Assembly (NCBI RefSeq): GCF_003947415.1
Contig: NZ_QHKL01000006.1
Span: 496,001-560,000, forward strand
From: Amycolatopsis sp. WAC 01376
Lineage (GTDB): Bacteria; Actinomycetota; Actinomycetes; Mycobacteriales; Pseudonocardiaceae
Length of the DNA stretch: 64,000 nt
Reading direction: 5' to 3'
The notes below the pieces were generated by a model. It saw only the letters and a list, made by a program, of their open reading frames with translations, was not told where the DNA came from and searched no databases. The position numbers and the translations under genes are program-made. Shown here piece by piece: positions 35,484-44,235 of the stretch (its first letter is position 1; each line of letters opens with the position of its first letter).

Positions 35484-35753
35484 ATGGGCTCCGTGGAGGA
35501 CGCGGACATCGTCGAGCAGGTTGCCTTGTCGACGGGTCTGTCGACGGCCATCGCCGCCCGTGTCGTCGAGGACGTCCTGGCGTTCTACCGGCAGCCGGTC
35601 GAGCAGTACGTCCGGGAGCGGCATGCCCGGTTGCAGGCCGAGGGCAGGAAGAATCCCGAGATCTTCCCCCGGATCGCCGTCGAACTGAGCCGTCGTCTCG
35701 TCGCGCCTCCCGACCTGTCCGAGCGGCAACTGCGCCGCATCGTCTACGGCTGA
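35484..35753 (+). CDS. Small conserved actinobacterial protein
   Basis: About 89 residues; ATG 35475, 35481, 35484 or GTG 35493 could start it. Sequence DIVEQVALSTGLSTAIAARV, then VEQYVRERHARLQAEGRKNP and LSERQLRRIVYG. It is helical, charged, with no signal or membrane segment. The LSERQLRRIVYG ending is, as far as I recall, a conserved signature of small actinobacterial proteins of unknown function. It lies 41 bases before glmS and may be co-transcribed. A palindromic site precedes it. Confidence 0.7.
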   Translation: MGSVEDADIVEQVALSTGLSTAIAARVVEDVLAFYRQPVEQYVRERHARLQAEGRKNPEIFPRIAVELSRRLVAPPDLSERQLRRIVYG

Positions 35754-35794
35754 CGGAACACGCCCGTCCGTTTCTTTTGTGAGGTTGACTCGTC

Positions 35795-37615
35795 ATGTGC
35801 GGAATCGTCGGCTACATCGGCGGCCAGAACGCCGCCCCGATCCTGATCGAGGGGCTGACGCGGCTGGAATACCGCGGCTACGACTCGGCCGGGATCTCCG
35901 TCCTGGGCGGTAAAGGCGCCCAGGTGCACCGGATCGTGGGGCGGGTGCGGAATCTGACCGCGGCCCTGCCCAAACGGCTCGCGGGCAAGGTCGGCATCGG
36001 GCATACGAGGTGGGCGACGCACGGTCCGGCGACCGAGGCCAACGCCCATCCGCACGTTTCCGAGGACGGCCGGATCTCGGTGGTGCACAACGGGATCATC
36101 GACAACGCCGACGCGCTGCGCGAGCAGCTGACGCAGGCCGGGGTGACGCTGACGTCGGAGACCGACACCGAGGTGCTCGCCCACCTCGTCGCGAGGTCGG
36201 GCGCGAAGACCCTCGAAGACGCGGTCGTCGAGGCCGTTTCGCGCGTCACCGGCACCTACGCGATCGCCGTGACCGATACCGAACACCCCGACCGTGTCGT
36301 GGTCGCGCGGAACGGTTCGCCGCTGATCATCGGCGTCGGCGACCGCGAGATGTTCGTGGCCAGCGACCTGTCCGCGCTGGTCCGGCACACCTCGCAGGTG
36401 GTGCACCTCGACGACGGCGAGTTCGCCAGCGTCTCGGCCACCGGCTACCGCACCTTCACCGTCGACGAGAGCGACACCGGCAAGGCCGCCACGGCCATCG
36501 ACATCCAGGCCGACGACCTCGACCTCGGCGGGCACCGGCACTACATGTACAAGGAGATCCAGGAGCAGCCGGAATGCCTGGAGCGCATGATCCGGGGCCG
36601 TCTCGACGACCGGTTCGGAGTGTCCCGTTTGGACGGTCTGAACCTGACTCCCCGTGACCTGCGTGGTTTCGCGAGGGTGAAGATCCTCGGCTGCGGCTCG
36701 GCGTACTACGCGGGCCAGATCGGCGCGACCATGATCGAGGACCTCGCGCGGGTCCCGGCCGACGCGGAGGCCGCGTCCGAGTTCCGCTACCGCAACCCCA
36801 TCATCGAAGCGGACACGCTCTACATCGCGGTCAGCCAGTCCGGCGAAACTGCGGACACCGCGTTCGCCGTCGAAGAGGTCAAACGCAAGGGTGGCCGGGT
36901 GGTCGGCCTCGTGAACGTCGTCGGCTCGAGCATCGCGCGGGCCTGCGACGGCGGCCTGTACCTGCACGCCGGTCCGGAGATCGCCGTCGCTTCGACCAAG
37001 GCGCTCACCAACATGGCCGTCGGTTTCGCGATGATCGCGCTGGCGCTCGGCCGCGTCCGCGATCTGTCCAATGCGGACGGACAGCGGATCGTCGCGGCAC
37101 TCCGCGCGTTGCCGAAGCAGGTCGCGGAGATCGTCGAGGCGGAGGACCGGATCGCCGAGCACGCCAAGATCTGCGCGGACGCGCGGAGCCTGTTCTTCAT
37201 CGGCCGGGTCCGCGGCTTCCCGGTGGCGCGGGAGGGCGCGCAGAAGTTCAAGGAGATCTCGTACCGGCACGCCGAGGCCTACCAGACCTCGGAGCTCAAG
37301 CACGGCCCGCTCGCGCTGATCGACGAGGAGCTGCCGACGGTCGCGATCGTGCCGTCCGACGACCTCGCCGACCGCAACCTGGCCGCGATGCAGCAGATCA
37401 AGGCACGCAAGGGCCAGGTGCTGGCGATCACCCACGACGACGTGGACTTCGGCGATCTCGACGTGCCGCGATTCGTCGTCCCGCGTTCGGAGCCGGAACT
37501 CGACCCGATCCTGCTCACGATCCCGCTGCAGCTGCTGGCTTATCACGCCGCGCTGATCCTCGGCCACGACATCGACAAGCCGCGGAATCTCGCGAAGTCC
37601 GTCACCGTGGAATGA
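35795..37615 (+). CDS. glmS: Glutamine-fructose-6-phosphate aminotransferase (isomerizing)
   Basis: 606 residues, the family's usual length. The N-terminal Ntn glutaminase begins MCGIVGYIGG, with Cys2 the nucleophile; RLEYRGYDSAGIS and GHTRWATHGPATEANAHPH are family motifs. Two SIS sugar-isomerase domains follow (ILGCGSAYYAGQIGATMIED; VSQSGETADT; FFIGRVRGFPVAREGAQKFK), ending DKPRNLAKSVTVE. It makes glucosamine-6-phosphate from fructose-6-phosphate and glutamine, the first step to UDP-GlcNAc for peptidoglycan. GAGGTTG precedes ATG 35795. No glmS ribozyme is recognisable upstream. Confidence 0.97.
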   Translation: MCGIVGYIGGQNAAPILIEGLTRLEYRGYDSAGISVLGGKGAQVHRIVGRVRNLTAALPKRLAGKVGIGHTRWATHGPATEANAHPHVSEDGRISVVHNGIIDNADALREQLTQAGVTLTSETDTEVLAHLVARSGAKTLEDAVVEAVSRVTGTYAIAVTDTEHPDRVVVARNGSPLIIGVGDREMFVASDLSALVRHTSQVVHLDDGEFASVSATGYRTFTVDESDTGKAATAIDIQADDLDLGGHRHYMYKEIQEQPECLERMIRGRLDDRFGVSRLDGLNLTPRDLRGFARVKILGCGSAYYAGQIGATMIEDLARVPADAEAASEFRYRNPIIEADTLYIAVSQSGETADTAFAVEEVKRKGGRVVGLVNVVGSSIARACDGGLYLHAGPEIAVASTKALTNMAVGFAMIALALGRVRDLSNADGQRIVAALRALPKQVAEIVEAEDRIAEHAKICADARSLFFIGRVRGFPVAREGAQKFKEISYRHAEAYQTSELKHGPLALIDEELPTVAIVPSDDLADRNLAAMQQIKARKGQVLAITHDDVDFGDLDVPRFVVPRSEPELDPILLTIPLQLLAYHAALILGHDIDKPRNLAKSVTVE

Positions 37616-37643
37616 TCTCCTGAGCCGTCGAAGGGGTTCAGTC

Positions 37644-37997
37644 ATGAGGCAGTACCTGCTCGCCGTCCAGCTCGACGAGAGCACACGGGACGCGCCCGAG
37701 GACGAGGTCCGGGCGATGATGGCCAGGACCGGCGAGGTCACCGACGCGATGAAGGCCGCCGGGTCCTGGGTCTTCGTGGGCGGCCTGGAGCACTCGGACG
37801 TCTCCACGGTCGTCCGTCCCGAAGGCGGCACGACCACGATCACCGATGGGCCGTTCGCCGAGACGAAGGAACAGCTCGGCGGGTTTTGGGTGATCCAGGT
37901 CGACGACCTCGATCAAGCGCTGGCCTGGGCCGAGAAATGCGCGCTCGCCTGCGGGCAGCCGATCGAAGTGCGGCCGTTCGGCGACCCGCGGCGTTGA
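37644..37997 (+). CDS. YCII/DGPF-domain protein
   Basis: 117 residues: MRQYLLAVQLDE start, the diagnostic TDGPFAETKEQLGGFWVIQV near residues 68-87, and ALACGQPIEVRPFGDPRR end. DGPF proteins are found next to ECF42-group sigma factors, and the sigma gene starts five bases after this stop. From the literature on ECF42 they are co-transcribed partners of unknown biochemical role. Confidence 0.93.
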   Translation: MRQYLLAVQLDESTRDAPEDEVRAMMARTGEVTDAMKAAGSWVFVGGLEHSDVSTVVRPEGGTTTITDGPFAETKEQLGGFWVIQVDDLDQALAWAEKCALACGQPIEVRPFGDPRR

Positions 37998-38002
37998 CGT
38001 CG

Positions 38003-39190
38003 ATGGATTTCGACGGGATCTACCGGGCGGAGTACGGCCGGTGCGTGGCCACCCTGACCCGCCTCCTCGGCGACATCTCGCTCGCCGAGGAGGCGGTTCA
38101 GGACGCGTTCGCGACCGCGGTCGAGAAGTGGGCCGAGCCACCGCCCAACCCGGGCGGCTGGATCGTCACCACCGCCCGGAACCGGGCGATCGACCGCCTG
38201 CGCCGGGAATCCACCCGTGAGTCCCGGCACGCGCAGGCCTTGCTGCTGCACCAGCCGGAGGAGCCCGCCGAGGCCGGGCCGGTGCGTGACGACCAGCTCC
38301 GCATGATCTTCACCTGCTGCCATCCGGCGCTTTCGCCGCTCGCGCGGACCGCGCTCACCCTGCGGCTGCTCGGCGGGCTGGAGGTGGGGGAGATCGCGCG
38401 GGCGTACCTCGTCCCGGAAGCGACCGTGTCCCAGCGGATCGTCCGCGCGAAGAAGAAGATCCGCGACGCGGGCATCCCGTACCGGGTGCCGCGGGACGAC
38501 GAACTCGCCGATCGGCTGGGTTCCGTGCTCACCGTGCTCTACCTGGTCTTCAACGAGGGATACACGTCCACGTCGGGAGACCTGCTGCGGACGGATCTCT
38601 GTCTGGAGGCGATCCGCCTGACGAGGGCGCTCATCGAGCTGATGCCGGACGAACCGGAGGTGCTCGGGCTGCTGGCGTTGCTCCTGCTCACCGAAGCGCG
38701 GCGGCCGGCGCGGGTCGGGCCGTCCGGTGAGCTGGTGGTGCTCGCGGACCAGGACCGGTCCTTGTGGAATCGCGAACTGATCGCCGAGGGGCACGAACTG
38801 GTGCGGCGATGCCTTCGTGTCGACCGGCCGGGCCCGTACCAGGTGCAGGCCGCGATCAACGCCGTGCACACGGACGGATCGTCGACCGACTGGACGCAGG
38901 TGCTGGCGCTCTACGACCGGCTGTGGCGGCTCACCCCGACACCGATCGTCGCGCTCAACCGCGCGGTCGCCGTCGCCGAGGTGCACGGCCCGGCGGCGGC
39001 ACTGGACGGGATCGCCGAGCTGGATCTGCCGGGCTACCACCATCTGCCCGCCACCCGCGCGAACCTGCTCGCCCGCCTGGGCCGGGCTTCGGAAGCCATC
39101 GCCGCCTACGACGAGGCGATCGCCTTGGCCACCAACGACACCGAACGGGCCTTCCTGGAGGACCGCCGGGCACGCCTCGTGTCCCCGTGA
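38003..39190 (+). CDS. ECF42-group RNA polymerase sigma factor
   Basis: 395 residues from ATG 38003. The sigma-70 region 2 is IYRAEYGRCVATLTRLLGDI and PNPGGWIVTTARNRAIDRLR; region 4 is LRLLGGLEVGEIARAYLVPE, ATVSQRIVRAKKKIRD. A long C-terminal extension of TPR-like helices (RAVAVAEVHGPAAALDGIAE; ATRANLLARLGRASEAIAAY) is typical of ECF42. No anti-sigma gene is present, as is normal for this group, where the extension is thought to control activity. It is coupled with the upstream DGPF gene. Confidence 0.93.
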   Translation: MDFDGIYRAEYGRCVATLTRLLGDISLAEEAVQDAFATAVEKWAEPPPNPGGWIVTTARNRAIDRLRRESTRESRHAQALLLHQPEEPAEAGPVRDDQLRMIFTCCHPALSPLARTALTLRLLGGLEVGEIARAYLVPEATVSQRIVRAKKKIRDAGIPYRVPRDDELADRLGSVLTVLYLVFNEGYTSTSGDLLRTDLCLEAIRLTRALIELMPDEPEVLGLLALLLLTEARRPARVGPSGELVVLADQDRSLWNRELIAEGHELVRRCLRVDRPGPYQVQAAINAVHTDGSSTDWTQVLALYDRLWRLTPTPIVALNRAVAVAEVHGPAAALDGIAELDLPGYHHLPATRANLLARLGRASEAIAAYDEAIALATNDTERAFLEDRRARLVSP

Positions 39191-39276
39191 GGCGTTCTAC
39201 ACCGAAGAGCGGCAGCGCGACGGACGGTGCTGCCGGCCGACGAGATCACCCGGGCAGGCGTCAAGGTGATCACCGG

Positions 39277-40170
39277 TTGAAGCGTACGGGCGAGCGACTC
39301 GCCGGATATCTGATGACAGCGCCGTTCTACGTCCTGTTCGGCGTGTTCGGTCTGTTCCCGCTGCTCTACACCGCCTGGGTGGCGTTACACCACTGGCATC
39401 TGGTCAACGGTGACACCGGGTTCGCCGGTCTCGGCAACTTCGCCGTCCTGCTCCAGGACCCGAAGTTCTACAACGCGCTTTTCAACACGGTCAGCATCTT
39501 CGTCCTTTCGACCGTCCCGCAACTGCTGGCCGCGCTCGGGCTCGCGGCACTCCTCGACCGCCCGTTGCGTGCGCGGACCCTGTGGCGGGCCAGTGTGCTG
39601 TTGCCCAACGTCGTCTCGGTGGTCGCGGTGGCGCTGGTGTTCAGCCAGCTCTTCGCCGAGGACTACGGCGTCGTCAACTGGGTGCTGGGCCTGGTGGGGC
39701 TCGACCCGGTGGACTGGCGGACGGACCGGTTCGCCGCGCACGTCGCGATCAGCGTGATGGTGATGTGGCGCTGGACCGGCTACAACGCGCTGCTGTATCT
39801 CGCGGCCATGCAGTCCGTGCCGCAGGAACGCTACGACGCCGCCATGCTCGACGGCGCCTCGCGCTGGCGCACCTTCTGGTCGATCACCGTGCCCGCGATC
39901 CGCCCGACCATCGCCTTCACCGTCGTCGTCTCGACCATCGGCGGGTTGCAGTTGTTCGCCGAACCGCAGTTGTTCGACGACACCGGGACCAACGGCACCG
40001 GCGGTGCCGACCGCCAGTTCCAGACGCTCGCCATGTACTTGTACGAGAAGGGGTTCGGCGAGTTCGACGCCGGATACGCGGCGGCCATCGCGTGGCTGCT
40101 CTTCCTGTTTTCGGCCGGCTTCGCACTGGTCAACTTCTCGCTCGTGCGCCGGATGCGGGGAGGTGAGTGA
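39277..40170 (+). CDS. Sugar ABC importer permease (MalF/CebF-like)
   Basis: 297 residues from TTG 39277, with AAGGTGAT just upstream. Six membrane helices, and the EAA-loop VPQERYDAAMLDGASRWRTF WSITVPAIRP (split here) near 190-218 that contacts the ATPase. It matches CUT1 permeases for di- and oligosaccharides. A TTA codon occurs at 39385-39387. It overlaps the next permease (GTGA). The solute-binding protein and beta-glucosidase lie on the opposite strand 3-5 kb away. The shared ATPase is not in this window, as is usual for CUT1 systems. Confidence 0.9.
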   Translation: MKRTGERLAGYLMTAPFYVLFGVFGLFPLLYTAWVALHHWHLVNGDTGFAGLGNFAVLLQDPKFYNALFNTVSIFVLSTVPQLLAALGLAALLDRPLRARTLWRASVLLPNVVSVVAVALVFSQLFAEDYGVVNWVLGLVGLDPVDWRTDRFAAHVAISVMVMWRWTGYNALLYLAAMQSVPQERYDAAMLDGASRWRTFWSITVPAIRPTIAFTVVVSTIGGLQLFAEPQLFDDTGTNGTGGADRQFQTLAMYLYEKGFGEFDAGYAAAIAWLLFLFSAGFALVNFSLVRRMRGGE

Positions 40171-41000
40171 CCGTGGCGGCGAGGGAACGGACCGGATTCG
40201 TCGTCTACGGGCTGCTGCTCGCCGTCGCCATCGCGTCGATCTTCCCGCTGTACTGGTCGTTCGTGGTGTCCTCGAAGGACAATTCCGCGCTCGGCGAGAC
40301 GACTCCGCCGCTGCTGCCCGGCGGCAACCTGATCGAGAACGTGGCCAAGGTCTTCGACACCGTCGATTTCTGGCTGGCGATGCAGAACTCGCTGATCGTC
40401 GCCGGCACGGTGACCGTGTCGAACGTGCTGCTCTCCAGCATGGCCGGATTCGCCTTCGCGCGCCTGCGTTTCCCCGGCCGCGACTCGCTCTTCCTGGTCG
40501 TCATCGGCACCGCCATGGTGCCGGCCCAGCTCGGGGTGATCCCGCTCTACCTGGTGGTCGGCGAACTCGGCTGGTACGGGCGGCTGGAGGCGGTGATCGT
40601 GCCGGGGCTGGTCGGCGCCTTCAGCGTGTTCTGGATGCGGCAGGCGTGCGAGGAGGCGATCCCCGGCGAACTGCTCGACGCCGGCCGAGTCGACGGCTGT
40701 TCGACGGTGCGGCTGTTCTGGAGCGTCGCCCTGCCCGCCGTCCGCCCCCAGGCAGCCGTGCTCGGGATGTTGACGTTCATGACGGCGTGGAACGACTTCT
40801 TCTGGCCGTTGATCGTGCTCGACCCCAACGCGCATCCGACCGTCCAGGTGGCGCTGTCGCGGCTGGCGAGCGGCTACTTCACCGACTACTCGCTGATGCT
40901 GACCGCGGCCACGATCGGCGTGCTGCCCGTGATCGTGCTGTTCATCGTGCTGGCGAGGAAGGTGGTCGACGGGGTCATGCGTGGCGCGCCACGGGGCTGA
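40167..41000 (+). CDS. Sugar ABC importer permease (MalG/CebG-like)
   Basis: 277 residues from GTG 40167, overlapping the stop of the first permease. Six helices; EAA-loop EEAIPGELLDAGRVDGCSTV near 168-187; FMTAWNDFFWPLIVLD near 208-223, the classic MalG sequence. Forms the inner-membrane channel with the CebF-like partner. Its last ~8 codons (VMRGAPRG) are part of a 259-base unit repeated directly downstream, so its C-terminus has been duplicated. Confidence 0.92.
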   Translation: MTVAARERTGFVVYGLLLAVAIASIFPLYWSFVVSSKDNSALGETTPPLLPGGNLIENVAKVFDTVDFWLAMQNSLIVAGTVTVSNVLLSSMAGFAFARLRFPGRDSLFLVVIGTAMVPAQLGVIPLYLVVGELGWYGRLEAVIVPGLVGAFSVFWMRQACEEAIPGELLDAGRVDGCSTVRLFWSVALPAVRPQAAVLGMLTFMTAWNDFFWPLIVLDPNAHPTVQVALSRLASGYFTDYSLMLTAATIGVLPVIVLFIVLARKVVDGVMRGAPRG

Positions 41001-41500
41001 TTTGGGGTCGCGTTGAGCTCCGGGGGTCGGTCTGTAGCCGTTTTTCGGTGATGTCGATGAACAGCGAGTGGTTCCGCAGCCGCTGCCGGGCCGGGCCGGA
41101 GCGTGGTCACGCGGGGCACCTCTGCGTGACCGTGAGCGGATTCCAGCCTCGATCGAGTCATGGCCGTATTTCGGTAACAAGACCAGTGCGACTCGTCGTG
41201 GGCACGGGCTGTTGCCGTATTTCGGCGACGGCGTCATGCGTGGCGCGCCACGGGGCTGATTCGCGTGTCGCGTTGGGCGCCTGGGTTCGGGCTGGCAGGC
41301 GGGCCGTTGCCGTTTTTCGGTGATGTCGATAGGCAGCGAGTGGTTCCGCAGGCACTGCCAGGCCAGACCAGAGCGTGGTGACGCGGGGCACCTCTGCGTG
41401 ACCGTGAGCGGATCCAGCCCCGATCGAGGCGTGGCCATATTTCGGCAACCAGCCAGTGCCACTCGTCGCGGACACGGACCGTTGCCGTTTTTCGGCAACC
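40977..41500. repeat. Tandem duplication, ~259-base period, covering the end of the permease gene
   Basis: Unit 1 starts at 40977 (CATGCGTGGCGCGCCACGGG), unit 2 at 41236 with the same 25 bases. Long matching blocks follow, e.g. CCGTTTTTCGGTGATGTCGA and CACGCGGGGCACCTCTGCGT. By eye the copies are about 80 percent identical. A shorter motif, GCCGT(T/A)TTTCGG, recurs within each and again at about 41482. Unit 2 still encodes the permease's last residues. The gene-free stretch 41001-41554 holds nothing else recognisable. Confidence 0.9.
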
Positions 41501-41554
41501 AGGCCGGCGCCGATGGCAGCCAGGCCGGCGCCGTGGCCGGTTTCCGGCGACGGC

Positions 41555-42841
41555 TCAGAACGGCGGTGGTTCCTCAGTGCGGGGTTCGTGCAGTGGCGGC
41601 GGTGTGCTGTCGTAGCTTCGCCCCGTGGGCGTGGTGATGGTGAGAGTCCCATCGGAAGCCAGCCGGTAGACCCAGCCCGGTTCGTCTTTGAGGCGGTGGT
41701 CGCGGCGGCAGAGGTCGATCAGATCGGTGTCACTGGTGTGGCCGCCGTGTTGCCACGGCAGCGAGTGGTCGAGGTCGCAGGCTTGGGCGACACGGTGGCA
41801 GCCGGGTCTTCGGCATTCCCGGTCGCGTACCCGCACGAACTCGCCCAGCCCGGCGGTGGGCCGATACCGGTCCCGGCCCAGATCCAGGACCTGTCCGGAG
41901 AGTGGGTCGGTGATGATCCGGCGCAGCACGGTGTCCGGCCCGGACGCGATGTGCCGGGCCAGCGAGGCCGGGATGTGGCCGTGTCCAGCCAGCTCGGCGG
42001 GATCCTCGTTCACTCCCAGATAGGTGTTGAGATCCATATAGAGGAACACTTCGCACCGTTCACTCTTCCCGCCTTGGCCACTGAGCAGGAGGTCGAGGGC
42101 GACGTCGGCGCGGAGCTGGTCGAGGGTGCGGGTCTCGTCGCCGGTTTTGAGGGCGCGTGCTTCGCGGTCGATCCGGGTGTAGGCGGCGGCGACTTTCTCG
42201 ACGGGGCCGTCTTCGACCTCGATCGAGGCCACTCCGGTCTCGCCTTGTCGGATCGACAACCGCCGCCCGGCGCGGTGGCGTTCGGTCCGAAGACCCGCCC
42301 CGTCGCGGTCGGCCATCATCGCCGCGTGGTTCGCCGTTTTCCGGATCTGGTCGGAGTTCCTGCCCGGTAACCGGTCCTCCAGTACCTCGTCCACCGCACG
42401 TGCGTCGTCGTCGGACAGCCACGCGGTCGCGGTGGCGACTTTCATCGCCCCGTAGCCGCCCACCTGCCCGCGATCCAGGAGCCCCAGTGTTCGTGGCAGC
42501 CGGGTGGTCAACGCCGCCGCCGTGGAGGCCAGTCCTGCCGCGTGACCGTCCACAACAGACAGAGCGAACGCGACTTCCTGCGTCACACTGGACGCGCCGT
42601 CCCGGTGCCGGTTCAGTTGCGCGAGAGCGCGGAACCGGACCGCTTCCAACCGTGCGATTCCCTCCGACGCCGCCACGGCAGCATCGACAGCATCCTTGTC
42701 CTCCAACGATTCCAGCGCGACATTGACCTCCTTCAACGCATCAGAGGAGGTGATTTCCTTGAGTAGCGCCACAGTGGCGTTGCGTGTGTCCACACCCAGA
42801 ACATACGACCGACCACCGACAGTTTCCGACAACGGCAACAT
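41555..42841 (-). CDS. DUF222 / 13E12-type HNH endonuclease-like protein
   Basis: 428 residues from ATG 42841, which is preceded by GAGGGGG. DUF222 region (VALESLEDKDAVDAAVAASE; VAFALSVVDGHAAGLASTAA) and C-terminal HNH: VRVRDRECRRPGCHRVAQAC DLDHSLPW (split here) then LIDLCRRDHRLKDEPGW. It is only distantly similar to the protein at 13340-14593. A TTA codon is at 42368-42370. It lies between the two halves of the sugar-uptake system and begins 17 bases after the beta-glucosidase stop. It may be an insertion that split an operon. Confidence 0.9.
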   Translation of the reverse strand: MLPLSETVGGRSYVLGVDTRNATVALLKEITSSDALKEVNVALESLEDKDAVDAAVAASEGIARLEAVRFRALAQLNRHRDGASSVTQEVAFALSVVDGHAAGLASTAAALTTRLPRTLGLLDRGQVGGYGAMKVATATAWLSDDDARAVDEVLEDRLPGRNSDQIRKTANHAAMMADRDGAGLRTERHRAGRRLSIRQGETGVASIEVEDGPVEKVAAAYTRIDREARALKTGDETRTLDQLRADVALDLLLSGQGGKSERCEVFLYMDLNTYLGVNEDPAELAGHGHIPASLARHIASGPDTVLRRIITDPLSGQVLDLGRDRYRPTAGLGEFVRVRDRECRRPGCHRVAQACDLDHSLPWQHGGHTSDTDLIDLCRRDHRLKDEPGWVYRLASDGTLTITTPTGRSYDSTPPPLHEPRTEEPPPF

Positions 42842-42858
42842 CAGCCCCCTCAGAACCG

Positions 42859-44235
42859 CTAGAGCCCGTTGCGCGCCACCACATCCGCGTAGAACCGGGC
42901 ACTGTCCTTGAGCACCCGTTCCTGCGTCTCGAAGTCGACGTGCACGAGGCCGAACCGCTGCGTGTACCCCATCGCCCACTCGAAATTGTCGAGCAGCGAC
43001 CAGGCCATGTAGCCGCGGACGTCGGCGCCCTGTTCGATCGCGTCGTGCACGGCGGCGAGGTGCTCGGCGAAGTACCGCACGCGTTTCGCGTCGTGCACGC
43101 GCCCGTCGACGACCTCGTCCTCGAACGCGGCGCCGTTCTCGGCGATCACGAGCGGCAGGCCGGGACAGTGTTCGTGCAGCCACAGCAACAGATCGGTGAA
43201 CGACGACGGCCGCTGTTCCCAGCCGAGCGAGGTCAGTTCGCCGCGTGGTCGCTGGACGTCCATCCCGCGCAGGCCGGGCAACGGGCAGTTGCTGTCGGCT
43301 TCGGGGTCGTCGAGCGGCACGGCGCGGGCTGGCGCGTAGTAGTTGACGCCCAGGACGTCCAGCGGCTGCGCGATGATCTCCAGGTCGCCGTCGGCGATCG
43401 CCGGTTCCAGTGTGCCGAGATGCGCCAGATCCGCCAGCAGTTCGGGTGGATAGCCGCGGCCGAGCAGGGGATCGAGGAAGAACCTGTTGTGCAGGAAGTC
43501 GAATCGGCGCGCGGCCTCTCGGTGCGCGGCGTCGTCCACGTCGGTCAGCACGGGGGCGAAGTTGAGTACGATGGACACTTCCTGCTCGCCGCCGCCTGCC
43601 CGCAACGCTTGTGCGGCCCGGCCGTGCGCGAGCAGGAGGTTGTGCCCGGCGACCAGTGCCGCGCCCTCGTCGCGGATGCCCGGCGCGTGGTCGCCGTTGC
43701 CGTAGCCGATGAAGGCGGCGCAGAACGGCTCGTTGATCGTGGTCCATTGCCGGACGCGGTCGCCGAGTGCTTTGTGGACGGTCAGCGCGTAGTCGGCGAA
43801 ACGGTCCGCGAGATCGCGGTTGGGCCAGCCGCCTTCCGCTTGCAGCGCCTCCGGCAGATCCCAGTGGTAGAGCGTCACCATCGGGGTGATCCCGTGCTCC
43901 AGCACCGTGTCGACAAGGCGATCGTAGAAGGCGAGGCCGCGGGGTTCGCTCGTGCGGCCGTCGGGCATCACCCGCGACCACGCGACGGAGAAACGGTAGT
44001 ACGGCACACCGAGTCCGCTCAGCAGGCCGATGTCCTCGCGATAACGCCGATAGTGGTCACACGCCGGTTCGCCGGTGGCGCCGTCGAGCACCCGGCCGGG
44101 CCGCGCGGTGAAAGTGTCCCAAATGGACGGTCCACGGCCATCGGCCGTCGTCGAGCCCTCGATCTGGTACGCCGCCGTCGCCGTGCCCCAGCGGAACCCG
44201 GCCGGAAATCCGCGTGTCACGCCGTCCTCGTTCAT
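42859..44235 (-). CDS. GH1 family beta-glucosidase
   Basis: 458 residues, usual for GH1. It starts FPAGFRWGTATAAYQIEGS. The acid/base Glu is in WTTINEPFCAAF near 169 and the nucleophile Glu in PLVIAENGAAFED near 366; the aglycone-site MAWSLLDNFEWAMGY is near 415. It has no signal peptide, so it acts in the cytosol on imported beta-glucosides such as cellobiose. Its ATG overlaps the stop of the solute-binding protein gene (ATGA). The function pairs with the importer, whose permeases lie on the other strand. Confidence 0.95.
   Translation of the reverse strand: MNEDGVTRGFPAGFRWGTATAAYQIEGSTTADGRGPSIWDTFTARPGRVLDGATGEPACDHYRRYREDIGLLSGLGVPYYRFSVAWSRVMPDGRTSEPRGLAFYDRLVDTVLEHGITPMVTLYHWDLPEALQAEGGWPNRDLADRFADYALTVHKALGDRVRQWTTINEPFCAAFIGYGNGDHAPGIRDEGAALVAGHNLLLAHGRAAQALRAGGGEQEVSIVLNFAPVLTDVDDAAHREAARRFDFLHNRFFLDPLLGRGYPPELLADLAHLGTLEPAIADGDLEIIAQPLDVLGVNYYAPARAVPLDDPEADSNCPLPGLRGMDVQRPRGELTSLGWEQRPSSFTDLLLWLHEHCPGLPLVIAENGAAFEDEVVDGRVHDAKRVRYFAEHLAAVHDAIEQGADVRGYMAWSLLDNFEWAMGYTQRFGLVHVDFETQERVLKDSARFYADVVARNGL

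Noticed and set aside
35754..35794. glmS ribozyme or riboswitch upstream of glmS
   Set aside because: Only 41 bases separate the genes and none of the glmS ribozyme core is visible; such ribozymes are typical of Firmicutes.
35744..37843. 699-codon open frame antisense to glmS
   Set aside because: Composition is the typical artefact of high-GC coding DNA read in reverse (Asp, Arg, Val, His-rich), no family similarity, and glmS on the other strand is certain.
39191..39276. Coding remnant ending TVLPADEITRAGVKVITG before the first sugar permease
   Set aside because: The frame follows the sigma-factor stop directly and has no recognised family; too short to support a pseudogene call.
41001..41554. 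Protein-coding gene inside the 259-base repeats
   Set aside because: Open frames in the two units are not conserved relative to each other and their only recognisable part is the copied permease tail.
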